From positions 1 through 30,464 of the IMG/VR virus record IMGVR_UViG_3300048836_000912: DNA of 30,464 bases, one strand, 5' to 3'. This document shows positions 13,926-21,956 of the stretch, in pieces. Each line of letters begins with the position of its first letter. The stretch's first letter is position 1. A program made the position numbers and the translations under genes. The stretch comes from a virus. A model generated the notes under the pieces. That model was not told the origin of the DNA and did not search any database. It was given only the letters and a program-made list of their open reading frames with translations.

Positions 13926-16211
13926 TCAGGTGTTGGCGTACTCGATCAGTTCGGCCACGTGGAACGTCTCCGCCGCCGTCGTGGTCGATCCGACGATCTT
14001 CACCGCGTAGTCCGAAACGCTGGTCACGTTGAAGACGCAGGTGCGCCGGAGCGTGCCGTCGGACTGGATCTGGTCCTCGACCGCATCGGCGCTTTCGGTG
14101 CCTGAGAGCGTGGCGCCGGTCAGGAGCGACACCGTGCAGTCGTGCTTCGCCTCGTCATAACCCTGCAGGTCGATGATGATCTTGATGCTGGTGCTGGGAG
14201 AGCCCAGCGTCCGCTTGGTGCCGACCCAGGTGAAGGAGGTCCTGGTGCGACTCACCGTTGCCTCGGAGACGGCAAGGCCGAAGCCCGGCATGAGGTCGGT
14301 TGTCCCCGTCAGCACCGCGCGGACCGGCAGGATGGCCGGGAGCCCCGAGAGGTTCGGACCGTTGGGCGGCGCATCGAGTGCGGCCCACGCACCATTGACC
14401 TGCACCTCGAAATCCAGCCGGCAGGCCGGGGGCGTGATGGCCTCATTGAGGATGTCGATATCCAGGATGCCACCTGCCAGCTGCAGCGCCGTCAGTTCGA
14501 CGATCACGCGCGGCGCGTCGAACTTCGCGAAGTAGAGCTTCATCTTCATGTCGGAGACGAGATTGCCCGCGAAGAAGGCGCCGTCGGTCGACACGAAGAA
14601 GGTGCCCTGCACCACGCCATTGTCGGTGTTCGTCATCGCCACATAGTGGTCGCCGGTGGTGATGAGCACGATGGCATAGCGGCGGCCCGACTTCAGGTAG
14701 GTTGGGACGACCGGCACCGTGGTCTCGACGAGGGCCGGGAGTGCCGCGTTCTGCGCCGTGCCGCCCACCTGGATGCTGGCGGCCGGCACGACGGTCCGCG
14801 AGATCACCCGGTTGAGATCGGGCATGCCGTAGGCTGTCTCGCAGACGATGATGTTGACATCGCCGCTTGCCGCCTTGCGCGAGAAGAACAGGCCGACCTG
14901 GGAGAGCCACCCGTCTTGGCTATTGAGGAAGGTCTGCGCGACCTGCTGCCCGTTGATGCTGGCCGTCGACTTGACGGCATCCCAATAGGGCTCCTCGTAG
15001 ATGTCCACCCAGAACTGGGTGACACGGATCCACTGGTGGTTGATCGCTGCCTTGGCGCGGTCGGCGGCATTGACCTCCCACGTCTCGCCGGTGATGCGGA
15101 AGGTGCCGGTGACGGGATCGTAGCTGCCCTGCCTCCACCACGTCGAGTTGGTGCAGACCGTCCGGGTACTGCCATAGCGGGTACGCTGGCGCGTCCGGGC
15201 AAGCTGGGTGATGGTCGTGGTTTCGAAGCTGTACTGCGCCAGCCGGGTCTCGCCATTGTATCCGGCGAGGTTCATGCGGATGCCGTGGGTATGCTTCGGC
15301 AGCACGAAGCCGTTGTTCACGGTCACGTAAGGGTTATTCGGGTTGAGCAGAGCGAGGCCTGAGCTGTTGCTGCCGGCACTCGGGAAGCGGATGCCTTCGC
15401 CGACGACCGCGTCGAAGCTTGCGTGGGCCGTCTGGCTCCCCACAAGGTCGAGGAAGTGGTTGCTGCCATAGAAGATATAGGCCGAGGGCTTGAAGACCCG
15501 CTCGCGCAGTTTCTCGAGTTCGACCAGAACGTCCACAAGGTCTGTCTTGAGCGCAAAGAGCTTGAGACGGTCCGCGAGCGCCGCGAGGTCCGTTTTGAGC
15601 GTGTCGACCTGCCCGCTGATCTGGCCGCGCCAGATCTCGAGCGCGGTCGTGCGGTTCGAGACGAGCCGGAGATTCGGAAGCTGCGTCGGGACCCACTGCT
15701 CGATTGAGACGATGCCCGAGGTATCGAGCAGGGCATAGCAGATCACGACCACATTGGCGTCGGTCGGGGGATAGGCCGGGTCGGGGCTTTCCGTCCCCGC
15801 GACAGCCGAAAGCTCGGCGCGTCGCAGGTTCTCCATGGCCACACTCTGCGGCTCAGTGGTGCCGACCTGCGCGTCGATCAGGAAGTCGCGCGGCTGCACG
15901 TCGGTATCGACCGACTGCCCGAAGGCGACAATGGCCACGCGCTTCCTGGTCACCAGCGGCAGGGAATTGAAGACGTCAATGACGACGTTCTCGTTGCGGG
16001 CATGGACCTCGCCGCCCGCATAAAGGCGGCCAGCCGACAGCGTGATCTCGGTCGCTGCGGTCTTGGAGGCCGTGAAGCCAGAATAGGCCTTGCCGCCGTC
16101 GACTGCATCCTTGACGACGTGGTCGATGGACGCGCGGGTGAAGTCCTGCATGTTGTTGAGGTCGGCGGACTGCAGCTCCTGCCGGTCCCGGTAGACTACC
16201 TGACTTTCCAC
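13926..16211 (-). CDS. Large baseplate or fibre structural protein
   Basis: A 761-aa protein from a GTG at 16211, with AAGGAA about 8 bases upstream. The N-terminus (YRDRQELQSADLNNMQDFTRASIDHVV) resembles baseplate-wedge or fibre N-termini that bind the baseplate, loosely like DUF4815 proteins. A helical shaft lies around 195-245. From about residue 250 it is beta-rich, with a KHTHGI motif. Its place directly after gpI is that of the P2 tail fibre gpH. It may therefore be the main fibre or an enlarged baseplate component. The family is not firmly recognised. Confidence 0.62.
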   Translation of the reverse strand: MESQVVYRDRQELQSADLNNMQDFTRASIDHVVKDAVDGGKAYSGFTASKTAATEITLSAGRLYAGGEVHARNENVVIDVFNSLPLVTRKRVAIVAFGQSVDTDVQPRDFLIDAQVGTTEPQSVAMENLRRAELSAVAGTESPDPAYPPTDANVVVICYALLDTSGIVSIEQWVPTQLPNLRLVSNRTTALEIWRGQISGQVDTLKTDLAALADRLKLFALKTDLVDVLVELEKLRERVFKPSAYIFYGSNHFLDLVGSQTAHASFDAVVGEGIRFPSAGSNSSGLALLNPNNPYVTVNNGFVLPKHTHGIRMNLAGYNGETRLAQYSFETTTITQLARTRQRTRYGSTRTVCTNSTWWRQGSYDPVTGTFRITGETWEVNAADRAKAAINHQWIRVTQFWVDIYEEPYWDAVKSTASINGQQVAQTFLNSQDGWLSQVGLFFSRKAASGDVNIIVCETAYGMPDLNRVISRTVVPAASIQVGGTAQNAALPALVETTVPVVPTYLKSGRRYAIVLITTGDHYVAMTNTDNGVVQGTFFVSTDGAFFAGNLVSDMKMKLYFAKFDAPRVIVELTALQLAGGILDIDILNEAITPPACRLDFEVQVNGAWAALDAPPNGPNLSGLPAILPVRAVLTGTTDLMPGFGLAVSEATVSRTRTSFTWVGTKRTLGSPSTSIKIIIDLQGYDEAKHDCTVSLLTGATLSGTESADAVEDQIQSDGTLRRTCVFNVTSVSDYAVKIVGSTTTAAETFHVAELIEYANT

Positions 16212-16224
16212 AAATTGATTCCTT

Positions 16225-17493
16225 CTATGCCTCGATGAAGCGTCCGAGTGTCACCGTTCCGACCTTCATGCGGTCGCCTGCGCGCGGGAAACGCCAGGTC
16301 TTTGTGTCGAGCAGGATCCTGTCCCGAAGTGATTTCGATACCCGAACCGCTTCGCGTACATCCGCGATGGGCTTGCGATTGCCCGTCATCAGGTAGCCGT
16401 TGACGAAGGGTCCCGCCGTGCGTGGCGCCAGCCTATCCTTGATCCGCATGCGGACCTCGGCGTGATAGGGCGGCATCCCGAGCCGCGTGAACCCGAGGTG
16501 GGTCGAGCGGATACGAACGTCCGGAACCCGGTCGGGATCGTGAACATGCCAGCGCTCATAGATGTAGCGCCAGGCGATGGTGGGCGGCAGCTGCTTGCCT
16601 AGAATGAACTGCAGCTTCGTTGCATAAAGCGCGGTCGGCTGACCAGCGTGCTGCTCCGCGATGTGTTGCGGACGCACATCGACAAGGTCCGCATCGGGAT
16701 AGGTTGTCGTGTAGGTCTCTCGGCCCAGACGGTAGCTGTAGCTGGCATCGCGCGGGATACGGATCATGCGCTGCGCCACCCCGAAATCGTCCACCAGAAA
16801 CGCCCTCGCCTTCGGTGGCGCATCGAGATGCAGCGCCCGGGTCGGCTTCGCGCCCAGGATTACTTCGTCGAAGGCGGCGGCGTGGAACCGTCCGACGCCT
16901 TCGGGCGTCACGGCTCGGATGGTAAGCGTTGTTTCCTCGCCCCGGTCCCAGAGTTTTGCCGTACGGATGTAGCGCGACCATGCTCCCACGTCCTTTATGC
17001 AGCAGGAGTCCAGAAACGCCTTGGCTCTCCCGAAGGCCACCGACGTGAAATGCGCAAACCGGTATCTGCCTCGCGCGACAAACGGATAGATGCGCAGCTG
17101 CGGAAATCGCGCGAGGAAGGCGTGCCGCTCTTCCTCGGTGAAGCCTTCCATCATGAAGGTTTTCGCCGGCGGCACGATAAACCGGCGCGGATCTGCGCCC
17201 ATGATGCGGATGTGCTCGGCGATCGACGCCTGCGTGCCCTTCTGGGCGTGCATCGGCAGCGCGCGGGCCGCCAGCGTGCGGTGCTTCTCTTCTGACCACT
17301 CCGGCTCCCAGAGATCGACCGACAGGCCCCATGCCAGCCAGGCCAGATGGGTGACCGGGATTTCCCAAGGGCGGACGAGCTTCGGGACTTCGACCGCGAG
17401 TTCATCGATCCGCGCGCCGGTGATGTCGAAGGCCTCCTCGACGGCCGTGTAGTTCGGCGGCAGCAGAGTTTGCCGGGACATGCCGTCACTCAT
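16225..17493 (-). CDS. I: Baseplate protein gpI with long C-terminal extension
   Basis: A 422-aa protein. Residues 1-110 fit the gpI family (LPPNYTAVEEAFDITGARID, VTHLAWLAWGLSVDLWEPEWSEE, KGTQASIAEHIRIMG). P2 gpI is only 176 aa, so about 250 residues are extra. The extension has FPQLRIYPFVARGRYRFAHF and is rich in Arg and aromatic residues; its role is unknown. It overlaps the gpJ stop by eight bases. gpI joins J and W in the baseplate wedge and helps attach fibres. Confidence 0.85.
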   Translation of the reverse strand: MSDGMSRQTLLPPNYTAVEEAFDITGARIDELAVEVPKLVRPWEIPVTHLAWLAWGLSVDLWEPEWSEEKHRTLAARALPMHAQKGTQASIAEHIRIMGADPRRFIVPPAKTFMMEGFTEEERHAFLARFPQLRIYPFVARGRYRFAHFTSVAFGRAKAFLDSCCIKDVGAWSRYIRTAKLWDRGEETTLTIRAVTPEGVGRFHAAAFDEVILGAKPTRALHLDAPPKARAFLVDDFGVAQRMIRIPRDASYSYRLGRETYTTTYPDADLVDVRPQHIAEQHAGQPTALYATKLQFILGKQLPPTIAWRYIYERWHVHDPDRVPDVRIRSTHLGFTRLGMPPYHAEVRMRIKDRLAPRTAGPFVNGYLMTGNRKPIADVREAVRVSKSLRDRILLDTKTWRFPRAGDRMKVGTVTLGRFIEA

Positions 17494-18346
17494 CCCGGAT
17501 GGAACTGACGGTCAGTTCAATAGCCTCGACGGCGTAGACCTCGGTGACATCAAGCACGAGATCGGCTGCCGGCGACACAAGGTCGACCGAATGGACGCCC
17601 TCCTGATGCAGCGCGGCGTAGAGTGCCGAGCGGCGGAGATTCATGCCGAGCATGCGGTTCTTCTCCACCCATGATGTGACGGCAGCGAGCGAGCGCTGGC
17701 GCACCACTTCGCCGTCGGGGCCGGGATAGAGGGTCAGGCGAGCGGCAATGCGGGTGTTCCGGATGACGGGAGCCAGAACTTCCACGACATCCGTGAGGGG
17801 GCGGATCGCCTCATTGCCGAGATGAAGCCGGACGGCCTCGCGCTCGGCAATCGTAGGACAAGGATCGGATCCCTCCTTCAACACGGTGACGCGCACCACG
17901 CCCGGCCGCCGCGAGACTGCCGAGACATCCCGCGCCCAGGGCGCCACGGTGAGCGCATGATACTGATAGGCTCCCTCTGGACCTGCGACCGAGAAGGCCT
18001 CGGGCGCCAGTTGGATCCGGCGGCGGAAGCGGTCGTCACTCTCGCCGTCCTGCCTGGCGGTCGCGAACAGCGCGCCGAGGTGATCGAGGTTCGTGCCGTA
18101 GGACGAAGCGAGCAGCACGGCCCGTGCCGCATCGTTGATGCGCGCCCGGAGCCGGAGTTCCCGGTAGGCGAAGGCTTCTATCAGCTTGCGTGCGGGCTCG
18201 CTCTCGAGGTCGATCACGCCCGCGATGAGCGGAAAGCGGTCCACGAGATCGTTGCGCATCGCGGCGACGATGGCCTCGTAATCCAGCGTCTCGATGATGT
18301 CCGGCGGTGCGAGCCCCGAGAGATCGATGGCGGTGAAACGGCTCAT
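17486..18346 (-). CDS. J: Baseplate assembly protein gpJ (P2-like)
   Basis: A 286-aa protein; P2 gpJ is 302 aa. It has the family pattern IDLSGLAPPDIIETLDYEAIV, the RINDAARAVLLASSYGTNLDHL segment, and a C-terminus with LHQEGVHSVDLVSPAADL. It forms the baseplate wedge. The ATG at 18346 overlaps the gpW stop by four bases (ATGA), which supports both the start and co-translation. Confidence 0.93.
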   Translation of the reverse strand: MSRFTAIDLSGLAPPDIIETLDYEAIVAAMRNDLVDRFPLIAGVIDLESEPARKLIEAFAYRELRLRARINDAARAVLLASSYGTNLDHLGALFATARQDGESDDRFRRRIQLAPEAFSVAGPEGAYQYHALTVAPWARDVSAVSRRPGVVRVTVLKEGSDPCPTIAEREAVRLHLGNEAIRPLTDVVEVLAPVIRNTRIAARLTLYPGPDGEVVRQRSLAAVTSWVEKNRMLGMNLRRSALYAALHQEGVHSVDLVSPAADLVLDVTEVYAVEAIELTVSSIRDE

Positions 18347-18765
18347 TGCGACAGCCTCTCCTCGATCAGCAGGCCGTCCGGATTGACGTAGGCGTCCAGC
18401 CGCCTGGCGCCCGCGGGGGTGAAATCCCCATAGACGGCTCGCGGCCGGTACTCGCCCTCGAGAAACACATGAAGCTGCCCGTCGCGCGTCACCTTCACGG
18501 CTTCGATGCGTGTGACCCGGAAGCGGAGCTCCCACTGCTCGATGGCCGAAGTGATGGCCGCGAAATACGGCACCACCTCGTCGGGCGTGATGAGGCGGCC
18601 CAGAAGGTTCGGGACGAAGGAGCCGTACCACTCGCGCATGATGCGCGAGCCGAAACGGGTATCGAATATGTCCCGGAGCGACTGGACGACATGTTCCCAG
18701 CCGGTCAGGATGCCACCGGTCGTGGCATCGAGGCCGACAGAGGGATCACGGAGATTGGCGGTCAT
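18343..18765 (-). CDS. W: Baseplate wedge protein gpW (P2 gpW / T4 gp25 family)
   Basis: A 140-aa protein from the ATG at 18765; a TTG four codons earlier overlaps the upstream stop and is possible. P2 gpW is 115 aa. The core GILTGWEHVVQSLRDIFDTRFGSRIMREWYGS is the gp25 lysozyme-like wedge fold signature. It initiates sheath polymerisation in contractile tails. It is not related to the lambda gpW at 25270-25521. Confidence 0.9.
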   Translation of the reverse strand: MTANLRDPSVGLDATTGGILTGWEHVVQSLRDIFDTRFGSRIMREWYGSFVPNLLGRLITPDEVVPYFAAITSAIEQWELRFRVTRIEAVKVTRDGQLHVFLEGEYRPRAVYGDFTPAGARRLDAYVNPDGLLIEERLSQ

Positions 18766-18773
18766 GGTCCAGA

Positions 18774-19046
18774 TCAAATGGAGGACCGCTTTGGCTTGCG
18801 GGGCGGCGGTTGCACTTCAGTTCCGTGTTCGCTGGGCGTCGCATCGCTTTGTTCTGGAAGCACAGCCGCAGAGACGGTGGGCTCAGCGACGGCGCTATGA
18901 TCAGGCTCAGTCAACCGGATGAGCGTTCCAAGTCGCAGCTCGTGTTCGGCCTGGCGTTCAGTGAGAGCGAGAACGGTCCCGACCCCGGTGTTGCGATAGG
19001 CCGCTACGAAGGGGCCCGCTTTCTCGGTGATGGCGTAGCGTGGCAT
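18774..19046 (-). CDS. Small protein of unknown function upstream of gpW
   Basis: A 90-aa protein. The N-terminal 50 residues (YAITEKAGPFVAAYRNTGVG, ALTERQAEHELRLGTLIRL) read as a compact beta/alpha domain. The C-terminal 40 are Pro/Ser/Glu-rich and basic at the very end (PPPRKPKRSSI), probably disordered. It is the first minus-strand gene after the plus-strand island and nine bases before the gpW ATG. A virion accessory role is likely from position. The family is unknown. Confidence 0.6.
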   Translation of the reverse strand: MPRYAITEKAGPFVAAYRNTGVGTVLALTERQAEHELRLGTLIRLTEPDHSAVAEPTVSAAVLPEQSDATPSEHGTEVQPPPRKPKRSSI

Positions 19047-19180
19047 GTCAATTTCTCCGGTTGGATCTGAGTGCCGGGCAGCCGGCCGAGGTCAGCGTGG
19101 TAAGCCGGCGCGCGACAATGAGAGGGCGCAGTGCGGAAAGGTCCGCAGCGCATTAGTTCAGCAGGATGGTTTCAGGAGGG

Positions 19181-19201
19181 CGGCTAATCCCGCATTAGCC
19201 G
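19181..19201. repeat. Perfect 8-bp inverted repeat
   Basis: CGGCTAAT (19181-19188) and ATTAGCCG (19194-19201) flank CCCGC. It lies about 135 bases upstream of the minus-strand gene at 19046. It could be a hairpin or an operator. No adjacent T-run makes it a clear terminator in either direction. Confidence 0.5.
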
Positions 19202-19462
19202 GATAGAACACTGTTTTCTGACGGTATTGAAACAGCGACGCCAAACGCCTCCGCCATGATCCGGCGATGCGCTGGATTGTCGGCGGCGAGGCGGACTCAG
19301 TTCGTGCGGCATCAGCCATCGAGACGGGAGGCTTCGAGACAAGGTGGCTCTCGGTGAGAAGAACCTTTCCGCGCTCGCCGGTCACGTTCACAGCGCCGAC
19401 GGATGGGTTTTGGCGGAGCACCAATGCCACTTGTCCGGGTTGGCATTGCAACGGGAGCCAAT

Positions 19463-19489
19463 TTGCGCAAGACTCCGACTTGATAGGAT
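19463..19489 (+). promoter_or_regulatory. Candidate promoter for the exported-protein pair
   Basis: TTGCGC at 19463-19468 and an extended -10 of the form TGATAGGAT at 19481-19489 have a short 15-base spacer. It is about 77 bases upstream of the first exported-protein ATG. This is the best plus-strand candidate, but the match is modest. Confidence 0.3.
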
Positions 19490-19566
19490 GGTCATCCGGT
19501 GGATGTTGACGGATTCCTCCAACGGCTCCGCCCACCCGCTCCAAGCACAGGGGAGATGCGACTGCC

Positions 19567-19992
19567 ATGAAAAGCCGACCGAACTTTTTCACAGCCATGC
19601 CTTCCCTGATTGCCGTCGTGTTCATTTCATTGATGTGTTCCGAGCCGGTCAACGCGAAGCCGAAGAAGATCGATTTCGGCTGTACCATGGAAGAGACCAT
19701 CCGCTGGGCTAACACCAAGGGCGGAAAGGCGTGCATGAGAGCTCTGGATCAAGCGGTAATTGCCGGCTCGAATACCGTGTTCAACATATTCTGCGGCAAC
19801 ACGACCGCCGCCTGCTGTCAGGTCAACACTACAACCGGCGAAGTCTCACGATGCCAAGTGATCTCCGCCACACAGCAGCAGCCAGGCGTCACCGGGCAGG
19901 ACTCCAATGCCGGAGTGGTGGTCGAGCCAGATGGCACCTTGACGCCTGGCCCCCGTGGTCCGCGACCCCAGAAGGGCGGCGCAGCGCCGTAG
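19567..19992 (+). CDS. Exported cysteine-containing protein, unknown function
   Basis: A 141-aa protein on the strand opposite to the tail operon. Residues 1-30 form a signal peptide (basic MKSRPN, hydrophobic SLIAVVFISLM, cleavage after VNA). The mature part has six cysteines, including an adjacent pair (AACCQVN), and ends in a Gly/Pro-rich tail (TLTPGPRGPRPQKGG). A periplasmic or secreted disulfide-bonded protein is expected. SD-like GGGGAG lies 11 bases before the ATG. The next gene follows after eight bases, suggesting a two-gene unit. No family is recognised. The position suggests a moron, a gene expressed in the lysogen. Confidence 0.65.
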   Translation: MKSRPNFFTAMPSLIAVVFISLMCSEPVNAKPKKIDFGCTMEETIRWANTKGGKACMRALDQAVIAGSNTVFNIFCGNTTAACCQVNTTTGEVSRCQVISATQQQPGVTGQDSNAGVVVEPDGTLTPGPRGPRPQKGGAAP

Positions 19993-20000
19993 TCGCCCAG

Positions 20001-20294
20001 ATGCACATCTGCCAAGCTCTCATCAGAACTATCGTAGCGCCTTACGCAACGGTCGCATTCGCATGCGTCATTCTGGCAAGCATCGCCGGCACCTCCTCGG
20101 CCGATTGCGTCCGCGGTCTAGCCCTTTGCGCACTGGAATGCGACCAGCGCACAAAGCCTGAGACGCAGGAGCGGCCACGGTGCGCGCAATCCTGCATCGG
20201 CAGCTACCAGCGCTGCGAGCGGGCCGAGACCATACGCTCAACAACGGGCGGCGGGGCGCTTGACCGAGGCAAGTCGTCGGTGCCGGGGCAATGA
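20001..20294 (+). CDS. Exported twin-CX3C protein, unknown function
   Basis: A 97-aa protein. A signal peptide occupies about residues 1-34 (hydrophobic AFACVILASIAG, cleavage near SSA). The mature part has exactly six cysteines in the mirrored pattern C-x6-C-x3-C-x13-C-x3-C-x6-C. The twin CX3C core is the spacing of disulfide-linked helical hairpins (alpha-hairpinin-like, also seen in small Tim proteins). An exported helical hairpin with three disulfides is inferred. It starts eight bases after the previous exported-protein gene. No homologous family is recognised. Confidence 0.6.
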   Translation: MHICQALIRTIVAPYATVAFACVILASIAGTSSADCVRGLALCALECDQRTKPETQERPRCAQSCIGSYQRCERAETIRSTTGGGALDRGKSSVPGQ

Positions 20295-20575
20295 GTACGC
20301 TGGCCGACCGCATCGGCCTTCCGAGCAAGGTCGGCTCAACGTGAGTTTTAACTTTAGGAGAGACGAAGAGCTTTCTGAAGGACTCCACGCCTGACGTGAG
20401 TTTGCCTTAAAAGTCATCGAGCAGCCGATTGATCACCATGAGCTGGCGAAAGTTGCAGCTGCTGCAGTGGTGCAGCCAAGACGCTCCCAGAGCCGGGCTT
20501 TCGCCAGCACCACTGCCAGGCATTGCCCCTTAGCTCCACCCGTCCCGGACGAGTGAACGTTTGTCTGCTCTCTAG
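20295..20575. other. Non-coding right part of the exported-protein island
   Basis: No convincing gene is seen; only a 17-codon frame overlaps the previous stop (20291-20344). A 7-bp inverted repeat (20303-20309/20329-20335) follows the exported genes, with TTTT about ten bases on, and is a weak terminator candidate. ACGTGAGTTT occurs twice, at 20339 and 20394, 55 bases apart. A longer inverted repeat lies at 20442-20508. Confidence 0.45.
20442..20508. repeat. Perfect 11-bp inverted repeat around a 45-base loop
   Basis: GCTGGCGAAAG (20442-20452) and CTTTCGCCAGC (20498-20508) are perfect complements. The enclosed 45 bases contain further CTGCAG-type self-complementarity. It may be a structured RNA, the terminator region of the exported-protein unit, or a recombination scar. 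No U-run follows. Confidence 0.6.
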
Positions 20576-21154
20576 TCAATTCGCGGGCACGTCGGTCAGC
20601 CCACCGCCGGGCACCACACCGCCGTGGATATGGGTAGAACCGATATTCTTGCCATCGTGCGTGACCTTGCCGCCGGTGATGGCAACGCCGGCATCGCTCA
20701 CTTCAACGTTGACGCCGCCAACCTTGACCGTCACAGCGGCGGACGTGAGTTTCAGGGTGGCGGCGCCAACAACGACCTCACAGAGGCCGTCCTTTAAGGT
20801 TACAGTGACATTGCCGTAGGTGAGGACGTTCTCGTCGCCCTTGGAAGACGGTGACTTGTTCTGGTCGCTCCAGGTCATCGGCAGCGCCACCGCCTGCTGC
20901 CAGTCGCCGTTGGGCGAGAGCGCGGTGAATTGCTGCCCCTTCGAGGGTGGTGTGTGAACCTTCAGGGCACCCGAAATCTGGGCGTAGGGCACCCAGGGCG
21001 ACAGGAAGGGCTTGCCGTCGACATCCTTGCCGAAGTTGAGCCTGACGCGCTGCCTCCCGGCATCGACTTCCTCGACTGTCCCGTGGCGCATGACGCCGGA
21101 GAAACGGCGCTCGAGTTCGGCGATGCGGGCGGCAAGTTCCACCACTTCACGCAT
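20576..21154 (-). CDS. V: Baseplate spike protein gpV (P2-like)
   Basis: A 192-aa protein; P2 gpV is 211 aa. The N-terminal OB-like part (VMRHGTVEEVDAGRQRVRLNFG, SPWVPYAQISGALKVHTPPSKGQQ) fits phage_base_V. The C-terminal half is a repetitive beta helix (NVTVTLKDGLCEVVVGAATLKL, AVTVKVGGVNVEVSDAG) ending in STHIHGGVVPGG. His-rich tips of this kind coordinate metal in phage spikes. It pierces the outer membrane. The ATG at 21154 overlaps the preceding stop by eight bases. It should be followed by W; here the exported-protein island intervenes. Confidence 0.92.
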   Translation of the reverse strand: MREVVELAARIAELERRFSGVMRHGTVEEVDAGRQRVRLNFGKDVDGKPFLSPWVPYAQISGALKVHTPPSKGQQFTALSPNGDWQQAVALPMTWSDQNKSPSSKGDENVLTYGNVTVTLKDGLCEVVVGAATLKLTSAAVTVKVGGVNVEVSDAGVAITGGKVTHDGKNIGSTHIHGGVVPGGGLTDVPAN

Positions 21155-21956
21155 CGGCAATGCGGGCCAGGGCGGTATGGTGGTTGACGATGACCGGGTC
21201 GGGAAGGCTCGAGATCTCAATCTTCTCGAGAGTCTGAGGGTCTTCGGAAAGATCGAGCATCGGACCGAGCCCGATGGCATTCGCAGTTTCGAGGTGGATG
21301 CCCAGCATGTTGGCAGCACGGCGCCAGTCGGCGAGCGGCGTGCCTTCGATTTCCGATCGCAGCATCTGTGCAATCGGCGCCAGATCGGCGTCGCCTTCGA
21401 TGACGCCGAGCAGGTCCGCCCACGCCGTGCCCTCACCGATAGCAGCGCCATCGGTGGGTACCTCGATCAGGTCACAGGTCAGTACGATCTGCCGTGCGGC
21501 AAAGCGCACCCCTTTCTCGACCGACGCGCCGCGCCGCGACTGACGCCGCGAGATTCGCGGCACAAGCTTCATCCAGACGCGCGACCAGTTACTGCGCTCG
21601 CGCGTCAGCGCCGCCATCACCTGATGTTCCATGAGGTCGAGGGCGAGTTCCATTCCCTCGTCGGTGTGCGGGATGGTGATGACGCTCTCGCCGCCGTTAT
21701 CGCCCGGTACCTCCACACGCGCTGCAATCGCTGCCTCGATGACGAGATCGCAGGAGACGTTGCCATGGAACAGATCGCGGCCCGTCACCTCCATCTCATG
21801 GTCGTCGGTTGTGACGATGAGAATTGGTTGCCGCTCCTCGGCGATGGTCTGGTCGATGGGGGCAATGGCACTGTCATAGACGCGCGCTTCCGCCAGTGTT
21901 GCACCACGCAAGCAGCGTGCCGCAGCGATACGCATGGCAAGACGGGCGAGGCTCAT
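21147..21956 (-). CDS. Unknown protein at the head/tail junction
   Basis: A 269-aa protein from the ATG at 21956, with AAGGA upstream; an ATG six codons earlier is possible. The N-terminus RIAAARCLRGATLAEARVYDSAI and RQPILIVTTDDHEME resemble a small tail-terminator fold. The centre has a helical MELALDLMEHQVMAALT segment, and the rest is acidic. It stands where tail-completion genes (P2 R/S) are expected and overlaps gpV by eight bases. A tail terminator or neck role is inferred from position; I do not recognise the family. Confidence 0.6.
   Translation of the reverse strand: MSLARLAMRIAAARCLRGATLAEARVYDSAIAPIDQTIAEERQPILIVTTDDHEMEVTGRDLFHGNVSCDLVIEAAIAARVEVPGDNGGESVITIPHTDEGMELALDLMEHQVMAALTRERSNWSRVWMKLVPRISRRQSRRGASVEKGVRFAARQIVLTCDLIEVPTDGAAIGEGTAWADLLGVIEGDADLAPIAQMLRSEIEGTPLADWRRAANMLGIHLETANAIGLGPMLDLSEDPQTLEKIEISSLPDPVIVNHHTALARIADA

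Larger units (their letters stand above)
19047..19566. other. Non-coding left part of the exported-protein island
   Basis: No gene is supported. An open frame on the minus strand (19158-19736) covers it, but it resembles nothing known and lies antisense to the exported-protein gene. The stretch holds two perfect hairpins, 19132-19147 (TGCGGA/TCCGCA) and 19181-19201 (CGGCTAAT/ATTAGCCG), and a looser repeat CTGTTT/AAACAG at 19211-19235. By eye, base use is less GC-rich than in the surrounding tail genes. Confidence 0.45.

Noticed and set aside
19158-19736. A 192-codon minus-strand open frame across the island
   Set aside because: It resembles no family, is antisense to an exported protein with a clear signal peptide, has no good start context, and its N-terminal part is plain shadow sequence.
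20291-20344. 17-codon frame overlapping the second exported gene's stop
   Set aside because: Too short to support. It lies within an inverted repeat that explains the sequence equally well.
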